Assembly (NCBI GenBank): GCA_027600665.1
Contig: JADGJL010000041.1
Coordinates: 1 to 58,695, forward strand
Source: Irineochytrium annulatum
Lineage: Eukaryota > Chytridiomycota > Chytridiomycetes > Chytridiales > Chytridiaceae
Length of the DNA stretch: 58,695 nucleotides
Direction of reading: 5' to 3'
Shown here: piece after piece, positions 23,411-33,343 of the stretch
Numbering within the stretch: position 1 is the first letter of the stretch
Layout of the letters: the number at the start of each line of letters is the position of its first letter
Notes under the pieces: model-generated
What the model saw: the letters and a program-made list of their open reading frames with translations, nothing else
Database searches by the model: none
What the model was told of the DNA's origin: nothing
Program-made: the position numbers and the translations under genes

Positions 23411-23616
23411 ATGTTGTCTTGCACTCGCCACCAACTCTTCATCGTTTTTCTTGTCGCTTTCCTGGTGATGCAAGCCAGCGCAGCCGCGGTCTCACAAGGT
23501 TTTATTGCCCTGTTCTATTCCCTTTACTGACATTTTTTTCAGATGGTCTCGTTCGTCGTAGCCCGTACTGGAAACTCTGCTTCAAGATGTACTGCATGGA
23601 CCCGATGAAAAAGTGA
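23411..23616 (+). CDS. small secreted cysteine peptide precursor
   Basis: Two exons, 23411-23498 and 23543-23616, joined across a 44-bp GT-AG intron, encode 53 residues. Residues 1-24 are a clear signal peptide: basic start, then LFIVFLVAFLVMQASA with a consensus small-residue cleavage site. The mature part is short and ends SPYWKLCFKMYCMDPMKK, preceded by a dibasic LVRR that could be a Kex2-type processing site. The two mature cysteines are four residues apart (C-F-K-M-Y-C) and could close a six-residue disulphide ring. The function is unknown; a signalling or antimicrobial peptide is possible. Support comes from the signal peptide, the in-frame splice and a partial duplicate nearby; no homologue is known to me. 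Confidence 0.6.
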
Positions 23617-23936
23617 TGAGCCTCACTATAAACCTTTAAGCCAATAAATTCATTTCCTCTTTAAATATCATTTGTACATCTGTCGGTTGATATAGACGAG
23701 CCCGGCGTTTCCGGTCCCCGTTCAAAAACTAAAGTGTCGTAGTGCTGTTTGCTCGTACAAACGATAATGCAGAATACACGCATGCACGAATAACGCTGTT
23801 GTGTATTTCCGCCGGACACGAGTTGCAATATAAAAAAAAAAATTATTCCTTAAACAGTTTCTCGCTACGCATTAAAATGCCCTCCGCCCATTTTACAACC
23901 GGCTGAAAAGTGAGTCATGTCACTTCGTAACAACCG
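23617..23936. other. intergenic, no gene seen
   Basis: About 320 bp of AT-rich sequence between the small peptide stop and the CLYBL stop. It contains an AATAAA-like signal just after the peptide gene (near 23643) and an A-rich run near 23832. Confidence 0.4.
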
Positions 23937-25054
23937 TTAACATGAATTTACCATATCAATCATTTTCCCGTCAATTGCAAATGCTCCCTGGCCAGATGCA
24001 GATTGCTTTCGATATTCACTCACAATCTGTTGATAAGTTATAAAAGCGACGCGTAATTTAACGAACGCGACGAGCGTAAGTAATGACTTCGACGGAAGGA
24101 GTGAACGACGACTGAATAGTAGCACCTAAAGAGGGTGAGAACATCCAACATACTAAAACGTACATTGGCCTGGATGAATTGCCTGCTTTCCCGTAAAGCC
24201 GAACTGCCTGCCCTCGGTGCACTCCTCCGCCAACACTTTTTCGTCTTTAAAATTCACACAAACAAGGTCAATTGCTTGTAAGCCGTGAGCCTTTGCTGCT
24301 GCAACGACCATCTGCCTGGCCATCAGCATTTCCAGCCTTGATGAAGTCCGTATGAGATCTAAATCCGCGCAGAGGTCTTCTGCAGCAAACACAAGCGCAT
24401 CGAGCCTTTCACTGGACCGTGCGACAGAGGCAGCGTTCAAAACGCCCATGCCGGATTCTGCATGAAACGAAGTGATGTTCAGAGGTCCCTACTACCAACG
24501 AAGACAGTACCGATGGAAGCCAACAATCGTATTTTGTCTTTGTTTGGTGTTGCTGAGGAATCAATTTTGTTTGCAACGCAAGTCACGTCATCTTTAAAAA
24601 AAAATTTAGTAGGTGCAAACTCGCTGGCCTAAAAACCTGCAGAATGGCACTTAGGGATCAATATGCTATCGACGTTTTTGCTTTTTAATATTACGTCCAG
24701 GTCATCTTCGTCGATTAGCACTTCCTAATAAGTAGGCGCTTCCAGTAGTACCAAAGCCAGTGGCGTTGCTCCCGTTGATCCTGACACATCTTTCTGCCCT
24801 GGAAGTGGGCATCGATTCTAAAGTCTTAAATACCAGGCTACGCGCGGCTGGCTTCAGCTCATGGCTAATCACTTATGAGGTTTATTTTGACGGCTGCACG
24901 CCAACCGAACAGAATCCTCAAGATCTAACACAATGCAATCCACATTTACACCAGCAGCCTTCTGAAGTTTCTTCTCATCGCTTCCCGGGACGTAGAGTAT
25001 AGCGCGCCGAGGACGGGAGGAGATCGAGCGCGAAAGTATCCTCACAAAGATCAT
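23937..25054 (-). CDS. CLYBL: mitochondrial citramalyl-CoA lyase-like protein (CitE/CLYBL family)
   Basis: CLYBL cleaves citramalyl-CoA to acetyl-CoA and pyruvate in mitochondria, in itaconate breakdown. The chosen ATG at 25054 gives an Arg/Ser-rich presequence MIFVRILSRSISSRP, then the CitE start RRAILYVPGSDEKKLQKA and VDCIVLDLEDS. Later exons carry KTLESMPTSRAERCVRING (substrate-binding Arg), EDDLDVILKSKNVDSILIPK, the acidic metal-site segment LVFAAEDLCADLD, HGLQAIDLVCVNFKDE and GFTGKQAIHP. Short introns interrupt after HPGQ and after YARR; the last exon reads IVSEYRKQ, GQGAFAIDGKMIDM and ends at 23937. Order and spacing match human CLYBL closely. Exact boundaries of the two middle exons are not settled. 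HIRA ends only 115 bp upstream on the same strand. Confidence 0.88.
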
Positions 25055-25169
25055 ATTTGACGAACACCACTGGATAGCCCACCGAGACAAGGGCAACAAC
25101 ACATGTATGGTCTGGTTTTACATCTCAGTTTTTTGACTTCCATTGGCGTACAGCGACAACACAACGCGT

Positions 25170-28100
25170 TTATTCAGGTTCTGCAAGAAAAGTCCTGAAG
25201 TTTTTCACCATACGCTGAAACATGCGATTGGATGAAAATATTTTCAAGACATCATCCAGCAGTTCCACTTTAGAGAATCCCTAAAAAGCTTAGACGGTGC
25301 GAATCTTCACAACGTACCATTATTTTAGCGTCTTGTAACGGTCTGGTGGAGATAAATGGCCCAACTATTGACTCGCATAGCTCTTGCGCCTTCGTTAATG
25401 CGCCCTCGTCCGACAATTTCCGCGCTAAAGCAAGCAGCCACCGTTTGTAATCCGCCGATGAGTTCATCGCTATTGACGCGACCACACCATTCTTGAATGT
25501 CATCATTACGCCACGATTAATCCAAAATACCTCACAGTTCGCAATAATATCAGCTGCGGGAATTTGTGCTATCATTTGAGCTCGCATATTGACATTGCCC
25601 ATCGATTTCCGCGGTATAGTGACGCGTTCGTCGACGTCAAAGCCAGAGACATCGATCCATGACTGCAACTTGAGATGAAATGTATAAGTAGCCCCGGCCG
25701 ACGTTGTTATTAGAGGGGTTCCGTCAGATCGGACCGAAGCAGACGTTATTGTCAAAGATGCTCCATTCTCCTCAGCGGCAGCAGCCACTAGAGGTGTGAT
25801 AATTTCGTCCGAGATAATTGCCGATTCGCGCTCTACGTCCCTATACACCGATAAGCGTCAACCAGTCAACGTACCCAGTATATCATACCATGTGAAAACT
25901 GATCCGTGTGTTGTTATACACATTAACATTCTCCCGTTGGCTTCTAAACAGGTCGCTGTTGCAGGAAGGGACAAAATAGGAAGCAGACTAAACGACATTA
26001 GGAGTGATGAAGAGTGATAAAACTCTTGTATCATAATACCGGCGTCCAGTTTTGGAAAAAATGTGTAGCGATGACTTCATGCAGCTCACGGCGAAGAATG
26101 TGTCACTTGCAGCCGAGCCAAGCACATAGCTGTCCACTTCAAGAGAAAATATAATTTCGTTGTTGGCATTCCCAACCAGGCGGCCGCGGCCTTTTCACAA
26201 TGAAGTTAATGTCAATAAGTAGGAAATGCCAACCAGATTTTTCCACATTTCGACAATCGACGAAGACAGTCCCTGACGGGTCGTTCTCATCGCCAACCTC
26301 AAACGCGAGTCTGCTTCTTAAAGACGGAATTCCCAAGAAAAGGTCGCGTGTTTTATATGCAACGCAGGTGGGGAGCGTGTAATGTACCTAGATGGTTCCA
26401 ATTTTAATATTTTCCAAACATGTGCTAAACAACGTTTGTGTTTGTCTCAGTGTTCGGTTCTTGGAGTGGTTCATTTTGCTTTCCGGCCGACGAAAATGGT
26501 ATGTTTTCTTTCGAGCTGTTCTTCTTATTCGACTAATGGGTATTAGACTATTCTCGAAAAATAAGTGAAGGTTACATCTCGTTTGCTCGCCGTATCCTCC
26601 ATTACAGGTCCACTTGAATATGAAAAAGGTTAAAAACACACAACGAAATAAGAAGCTCACCTGCGGATGAATACCGGCTGTATACGCTTACGCCCGTCCA
26701 TCGTTCTCGTCTCCTTCTGTGATGTGGCAAGCTCCACAAACTCCGCTCTACGCGGTTCTGTCCGCACCGATGGAGCGGCGATATTGTCAACAATCATATG
26801 ACTTACTTCCTCGTTTTGGAGCTGAGATATACTCTCAGCGGCGGCTGTTCGAGCACTTTTAAGACCATACTGGGTCATCAGACTAAGCTGCACGTCACGT
26901 GAGAATATTTTATACTTCGGAGATTACCTTCTCATCGCCTCCAATGGCTTGCCCAAACTCCACACGGTCAAAGTTCAACGCGGCGATTGTTCCATCGTAT
27001 GAACAAGCTACTAGAGTGTAACCATCCGCTGTCCTGCACCCTCTTTAGGTTGCGTAGTGGCAAGCTCGCCGTAAGTTACCATGCCAAATCCAGCACGCTG
27101 TGCAAAAAAATATCACGGGCGCTAGCAGCGCAGTATTCTTTAGCTGTCCACCAGACGGAGACGCCCTTGTCCTGGCTCCCAACCGCACAAACGGCCGATG
27201 TAAGAGTATCGTTGCTGCTCGAGACCCGAAACAGGTTCGGGTTGAAAACCTACTCCGCGTCAAAAAAGGGAATAAGATAAGCGTCTCTACAGCGACTTCA
27301 ACAGGCGCCTGATGGCCGACAATAGAAACTTGAGTTGACCAATCATTCCTTGAGATGATAGGAGCCACGGGTATGTTTCCATTCTCCCCGTTCGCCGTCG
27401 CAATACAACTGCCTTCCGGTGACCAACTAAACACAGAGTTTAAAAATAACTACTTTTTAAAATGTAGTCGACCTCAGTCTGCGGAAGAAAGTGGTTGATG
27501 CGGATGTCGTGTACGGCGCCATAATGGTTTCTTCCACCACCCAGTCAGAAACGCGCCATATTTTCACGGTTTTATCGTCGGACTACACGTCTTGTTTATA
27601 AAAACTGTAAAAGTAACTGTACCTGTGACGCCAGGAACTTTCCAACTGGATCCCACGTTACACCTTTAACGAACCCCCCGTGAGCGTCGAGCTTACGCAG
27701 TTTTTCTGAGTGAGCGTTAGCGTGCGAAGTTTAAGCACGCCTGACCAAAAGAAGTTCCGTCCCAGATGAAAATAAAGCTGTCAAAGCCGCATGATGCCAG
27801 ATATTCATTACTTGGAGACCATGAAAGGTCGGCAACATCTCATAATCGTTGGTCATACCGACAAATGCAGCAAACCTGAGTCGTGTCCAAACAACACCTT
27901 CTTTGCTCGCCACGTCTCGTGACCGAGAACCCCCTCCGAATCAAGGGGTCTAGCTTGGCCACCTTCCTGCTCCCATATTACAATCTTGGAGTCATCAGAG
28001 CCACTCGCTAGAAGGCGACTAGTTCCATTGGACCATCTCACGCAGAGCACAGCCCCTGCGTCAGTGAGATAGGACCATTGGCGCCAATAATTTACCACTA

Positions 28101-28358
28101 TGCAGCGAAAGAGTCGAGAGCAGCTTTGGCACGGAGCCCTCTTCCTCAGCGTTTGCGTCCAAAATTGGTCTCATGCTCCAGATTTTTACTTTACCATCTG
28201 CTTACATTAGCCCCCACGCGAAAAGTATATGGAAATTAACCTTGCCCTCCAGTGGCCAGGCGCGCATCCTCGACTGCCTGAACGTGCACGGAATAAATGG
28301 GACTACGGGCGCCCTTCTCGCCGACGTGCTCCACCCACGATGGAAAGACCACGTGCAT
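25170..28358 (-). CDS. HIRA: HIRA histone H3.3 chaperone subunit
   Basis: HIRA is the scaffold of the replication-independent histone H3/H4 deposition complex (Hir1/Hir2 in yeasts). The ATG at 28358 starts MHVVFPSWVEHVGEKG; exons then give RLATGGQ, ADGKVKIWSM and AVLCVRWSNGTSRLLASGSDDSKIVIWE, the first WD40 blades. Further blades run to about 27.0 kb (WSPEGSCIATANGENGN, IVGHQAPVEV). A B-domain, DGRKRIQPVFI near 26.69 kb, corresponds to the ASF1-binding motif. The C-terminal Hira domain has VRSDGTPLITTSAGATYTFH and LQSWIDVS. A last intron after AKIM joins GFSKVELLDDVLKIFSSNR, the conserved HIRA tail, ending at the TAA at 25170. WD40 and Hira regions sit in one gene as in animals. Several internal exons (25.9-27.8 kb) were not resolved. 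Confidence 0.88.
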
Positions 28359-28526
28359 GGTAAGGCCTTCAATTGCTCTCCACGTACGCGCAGCCCGTTG
28401 ACAGCGCAATGGCTTGTAACGCGCGATTTACGCCTTGAGTGGCTTGCACGATTCAGCCTTCTCGTGGCTCTCATCAAGGCTGTCCGGAAGCGGTTTTCCA
28501 ATTTGATCAAGATCACGATCAGGGTG
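28359..28526. promoter_or_regulatory. shared head-to-head promoter region of HIRA and MDM10
   Basis: The start codons of the two divergent genes are 168 bp apart, leaving room only for a compact bidirectional promoter. No TATA box is evident. Confidence 0.5.
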
Positions 28527-29645
28527 ATGGACTCGGATTTCCTTTCGATGTGTCTGTCGCAATTTTACGACCGGACCGAGTGGCTGCCCGCGCGGACGTA
28601 CTCAAATCTGTGTCTTTCTTCGAAGAGTGAGCGCGTCCCATGGCGATCCTGCTGACGGGCGTAGACATCCTGGACTTTAAATGCCCAAACGGGATTGCTT
28701 TTGGGATCGGCAAGAATATCTCGCCTCTGCTGAAGAGCTGCTATGCCATGGGCGTGCCCGGAATTGGCTCGGCGGGATTTTTGTTTTCCACCATACCTCT
28801 CCACCATCCATCTGAGAACTCGTCGGACAAGTTGAACGATAACGAGGCGCCAAAATTGATATATGGTCGTATTTTTAACGATTGGAGGCTGGAGGCGCTA
28901 TTTGCATGCCGATTACGACCATCGTCAATGTTTTATGCGTCTGGAATAAGCCATTGGAATACCGATGCATCATACGTAGGATTGATAAATGACATCATTA
29001 TTTCTCACAACCCGTGCGCACGCAAAAAAAATAAGCTTGCAACCCAATTTGTTAACTACTCAAAAAACTTCTGCACGGAACTTAGCTACAGCTCGGAGGG
29101 AAGCGTGATAGGTGTCAGCACGCTGTACACATTGCCGAAGTCAAATTGGTCCACTGGTGTAGAGGTCTACTACACCGGGAAAGAACGCAGTGGCGGACGT
29201 ACAGTGTAGTACAGCGCAAATGAATCTTCTAAGTTTTGCGCTTCAGTTTCTTTGGGGGCGAAGTATGGCGAGCTGTTGGAACCTGAGCAATCAACGATCA
29301 CTTTTTTTGCAAATCCCATGATGGGGCATATTAGTTCTGCGTACGCGGCGACAATCTGGCCAAATATGGTGATGGCCTGCCGGTACGACTTCAATGTGTA
29401 CAGCTACGATTCCGATCTAGCATTGGGAGTTGAATATTCACCGCATCGGCGGCATCAACTGATAAAGTTTCGGCTCAGTCTTGTTCAGGTATTTCTTCGC
29501 AATTGGTAGCGCTTACATCGATCGTAAGGGCCTAGGTTTGCGCCTGGAAGGGACGTATAAAAGGGCAATAATTGGTGTGGGTGTGATGACGGAGTTTTCT
29601 GCGCAGCCGCGGAGGAGCTTGGGCGTTGACATACAATTTCTGTAG
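28527..29645 (+). CDS. MDM10: Mdm10, mitochondrial outer-membrane ERMES/SAM beta-barrel
   Basis: Mdm10 is a beta-barrel of the mitochondrial outer membrane that belongs to the ER-mitochondria tether (ERMES) and to the SAM sorting machinery. Four exons, 28527-28626, 28665-29198, 29247-29488 and 29529-29645, sum to 330 residues. The start MDSDFLSMCLSQFYDRTEW and TYSNLCLSSKNILDFKCPNG match the fungal N-terminus YSNLTxxxRxLLDF-P-G. The conserved C-terminal half reads GGLSLGAKY, ANPMMGHISSAYAATIWPNM and RYDFNVYSYDSDLALGVEY. The final strand GLGLRLEGTYKRAIIGVGVM and the terminal LGVDIQFL act as a barrel signal. The protein is shorter than yeast Mdm10 (493) and lacks its large loops. The first intron is just 38 bp. 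YL1 follows after 90 bp. Confidence 0.9.
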
Positions 29646-29735
29646 ACGACAATAATATTGTACAATATTAGTTGTTCTAGTTGTTTCGTTGCTGTTTCAA
29701 ACTGTTGCTGGAGGCTTGAACGTGAATGCTTGCAC

Positions 29736-31091
29736 ATGTTATCCTCTAATGCTCGGCCCAAGAGGAAGAATGCCGGAAGTAAAATGCAGCAGCTCATTGA
29801 GGACCAGATTGCCTCAGAGGTGTTGTTCGAAGAGGAAGAGAACGACGTCGAGTTCATGGCCGCTGAGGACCTCGACATCGTCGACTCCGATTTTTGTTCC
29901 ACAGACGAGGGTGATGACCAACTCGAGGGGATTGGTGAGGGTGACGATGTGGACAGCGCTGAGAGTCGCAGATTGGTGACCTATAGGTTTAATGGACTTA
30001 AGCTAATAAAATCAGGCGAAAAGAGCGAAAACGTTGAGTATGCAAACGGGACGCATTGTTCGGGGACTCAAGAAAGCGCCGACATCGCAAGGTCACCCAC
30101 TCGGTCAGAGCCGGCGCCGGACGGGTGATAGGGGTATTAGTTGCAGCTCTTTGCCATCCTGACCTGTTAGACAGCCACACTGATATGCCGCTGGACCCTA
30201 TCAGACGGTCTCACCGACCGTCGGCAATACATAACAAGGAGGTGCTTACATTGAGAATGGAGGAAACGCGCAGGCGACAGGTATTTTTGTTTATTAATTG
30301 TGGCGACACGATCACGTGCTTCGTTGTGCTTGCCCTTTGCTCAACTCGTCAAGTCATTCACAAAGAAGCGACCCTTAATGCGGGACCGTAGGCTGTCTCA
30401 GGAGGAGATATTGAGGGAAGCACTTGAAATAACTGCGCCTCGGAATTTGAGTTATTTGGCAGAGATGGAGGCAAGGGAGGACGAAAGGCGACGGCAGGCG
30501 AAGACTTCGCAGCCAAAATATCTTACTGGAGCTTACTTTCGCTTTCATTCGTTCCTTGCTACTAATGACGATGAATTTGATGCCAGGGCCGTATCGGTAC
30601 ATCTTATTAGATTTGTCACTATTAACAAGCAAAAATGTTTTTCAGCCGAAGTGCATTCCTGGTGTGCTAGCTAGCGATGAGTTAATTCCAAGGCCGCGGC
30701 ACTATAGCCGGACTCTCATCAGCTTTCAAAACGTCGCTACTGATCCTTTCCAACAATTCACGACTTCTTCAGGTGAAGCACACAGCGGCATACATATGCT
30801 AAAACTCTTTACTTTCAAGCTCGCCGGACACAAGTTGTGTGCCCTATCACTGGACTTTCAGCGCGCTATCGAGACCCTAGCACGGGTGTCTCCTACGCGA
30901 ATAAGGAGGCCTTTGCCATTATCAAGCTTACTATAAACCATCGATTCGCATGGTCGCCCTTGTTAAATGCCTTCGTTCACCCTTTTGACAGCGTCGCACC
31001 CCGTAAAGTCCCGGAGAATTGGCTATCGTCTTCTTTGGGTGCACCTCCACAACGACAAGAGCTTTTATTCACAGCCCATAATCCTCAATAA
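29736..31091 (+). CDS. VPS72: YL1/Swc2-Vps72 subunit of the SWR1 chromatin remodeller
   Basis: YL1 binds H2A.Z-H2B and delivers the variant to the SWR1 complex. The start MLSSNARPKRKNAGSKMQQL and the following acidic run (EEEENDVEFMAAEDLDIVDSD) match the N-terminal H2A.Z-binding region. Next come a basic patch with DSRKRRHRKVTHS, RRSHRPSAIHNKEVLTLRME, and LSQEEILREALEITAPRNLS, equal in pattern to the animal LTQEELLREAKITEELNLRS. The C-terminal YL1_C domain is VCPITGLSARYRDPSTGVSY followed by NKEAFAIIK. Several short introns separate these blocks, for example after METRRRQ-like sequence at about 30.28 kb; their exact ends were not fixed. The stop is at 31089-31091. The gene sits 90 bp behind MDM10 on the same strand. 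Confidence 0.9.
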
Positions 31092-31110
31092 ATCTGTATT
31101 TTAGGGGCTA

Positions 31111-33275
31111 CTAAGTGCACATGAAATGCGCGGGCCGAGCCCCTACGCCCCCATACTTGTCATAAACAATGCCGCAAATGGTGGCCGACAAGGCCTCAGT
31201 TTGCTCGCGAGTGGCAGCCTCTGCATAGACTCGAACAACATCCTCGGTTCCTGACGGTCTGTTGAGTGAAGCAACCGCAGGCGATAAGTGATTGCTTGCA
31301 ATAAAGAAAAGAATCATCACCTGACAAACGATCTTCCCATCGAAAACTTAGACACCACGGCATTGATTTCGTCTTGAAGGCCGACCGGAGCAGAGAGCTC
31401 AGTATCGGCTTTTATTGGCACAAAATCTTCGCGCCGTGCCACCTGTTGCGTAATAACGGTATAATGTCACCAATCAATCATTCACGAACGTGCAAATTTG
31501 CAAATGTGAGCCTTTCATACCTTCACTTTCTCCTGCCTGCTAGGCAGATCGGTGTAGTCAGCGTCCCAACTCTCCAACGTCTTGCCCTGGCAAGCCAGAA
31601 TGGCCTCTACTAACAGCATATCTGAGAGGGCATCTCCTACCGTCTGATTAATAAGATCTGCTAGGGCCCGAAGGACCTCTAGTGACGCTTTTGCGTTGGA
31701 GGTTGCTCTAAATGTTGATAAGGAAAGGGGCGTAAGGAGTTGAATTCATACCCATTCGTCTCCTTAAAGGCCTTAACAGCCTCCGTACTAAAAAGCACAG
31801 TACCGTGGCCGTTGGCCTCAAAGTAGACACCAACATCAAATCGCTCGGCCTCATGGTGCAGGTGCTTGACACCCGTCGGCGTAAACACTACAGGTATTTT
31901 CTTGGAAGAGTTACTCGCACGTCTAAACGTCCGTCACCGTACCAAAGTTTCCTTAACGTAAGCAGTTGAGCTCCCATTGGCATAAGCGGTTTGAACGAGT
32001 CCAACATTTAGTGGGCGGGGCTTTCCGTCTGCCCCTCGAATCGAGACTTGGGACTGCTGGACAAGATCCATAATAAAAGAAGCCGCCAGGGTCGCAATCT
32101 TATCGCCGTCAAGCAGCTTGAACTCGCCGTCTGCGCCAAAAAAATAAAAAATAATAAACAAAAATAAAATAAAAGTAAGAAAATTTGGGGATTAGCTTAT
32201 GGATTGCCAATGAATCGATATACTCTTCGCCCGATAGTAATACACAAGCCGATCGGCGTCACCATCGAGGGAACAAGCTCGCTCTCCAACATTCAATTCT
32301 AAACCGGTAGGCTTGTCCTGCTTAATTTTCACGAAGTCGGCGCCACACTTTGGGTAACCAATGTATCGTCAGCGTAGACATTACCCAATCTCATCGTTAC
32401 ATCATGGTTAAGCTTCTCCGAAGATCCAATATCTGTGTTAAAGGCAGAAATTGCCGTTGAGCCCAGAAATTGCGACAGCCTTTCCAAAGCCAGCGCGCCA
32501 ATGCCGTTAGCGCAGTCAACCTTTAGCGGAGTAGGTTTTCCATTCTGCGAACAATGTCTTCAGCGAACAACAGATGGAACAAAACGTTTACAATAATTCG
32601 TTTATACGCGTTCGCAAGCTTCAGGTAGTATCCACTCTCCGTTGGAACTCCATAAGCTTCCGGGGTGCCTTCGGTATTAATACAGCGGGTGACGTAATGC
32701 AGTTGCGGCGTAGTTAAAAGACCGAAGTCTATTGCCACCCCGCCGAGAGCATGGATTCCCGCCGTCAAAGCTCTCACAAGTCCCTCCCCACTCGGGCGCG
32801 TGTCTCGAGCTATGGCAATTCTGGCAGGGGCGGAAGGTACAATCTTTTCATCGGCCACGATGCCATTCAAAATATTCTCAATAGACTCGGTGTCGGGAGC
32901 ATTGGCAAGGGCGGTGGCATATGCTTCCCACTTCTGGGTGAGCATTTCACCTAGCGGCTCGACAAGCTTCACACCATTGTCCTAACTTGATCAGGAAATG
33001 CATATCCGCATCAACTGTACCTTTGCCGGATTGTGGGAGGCTGTCACCATAACGCCGATGCACCTTCCCTGATGGGACTTGGATCTAAGACATGCCAATA
33101 AGCCAACGCGGTACATGACCGGTGGCAAGAGAGTTGCCCTACACTTCCCATAAGCAAATGACGCCAAGGCAGGAGATTAAATCACGCACTCCATCCTAAA
33201 ACCGGCTGTGCCATACGAGACCTGCGCTACGGGAGGGAACTTATGCGCGGATCGACGAAGGATGCTGAAGTCCAT
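31111..33275 (-). CDS. PCM1: phosphoacetylglucosamine mutase (Agm1/Pgm3)
   Basis: Converts GlcNAc-6-phosphate to GlcNAc-1-phosphate, the step before UDP-GlcNAc synthesis for chitin and glycans. The start [13 protein letters not shown] at 33275 leads into [24 protein letters not shown] with the phosphoserine active site follows near 33.04 kb, then [26 protein letters not shown] and [10 protein letters not shown]. Metal-site and substrate regions follow: [31 protein letters not shown] and [20 protein letters not shown] with ANGHGT. The phosphate-binding end is [17 protein letters not shown]. All catalytic blocks of the family are present and in order. Introns break several blocks and were only partly resolved (about 31.3, 31.6, 31.9, 32.2, 32.5 and 33.0 kb). 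It starts 68 bp from the divergent SPB4 gene. Confidence 0.93.
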
Positions 33276-33343
33276 GATGATCGGGTCACCTGGATGATTT
33301 GTCAAAATCATTTTTTAACATCCAGCAAGGTACCCTTTCAGTT
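33276..33343. promoter_or_regulatory. 68-bp bidirectional promoter between PGM3 and SPB4
   Basis: The two divergent ATG codons lie 68 bp apart, so transcription start sites and leaders of both genes probably overlap each other's promoter. An AT-rich TTTTTTAA core lies in the middle. Confidence 0.5.

Noticed and set aside
25170..28358. First taken for the intraflagellar WD40 protein IFT80.
   Set aside because: The C-terminal RSDGTPLITTSAGATY segment, the B-domain and the tail GFSKVELLDDVLK match HIRA, not IFT80.
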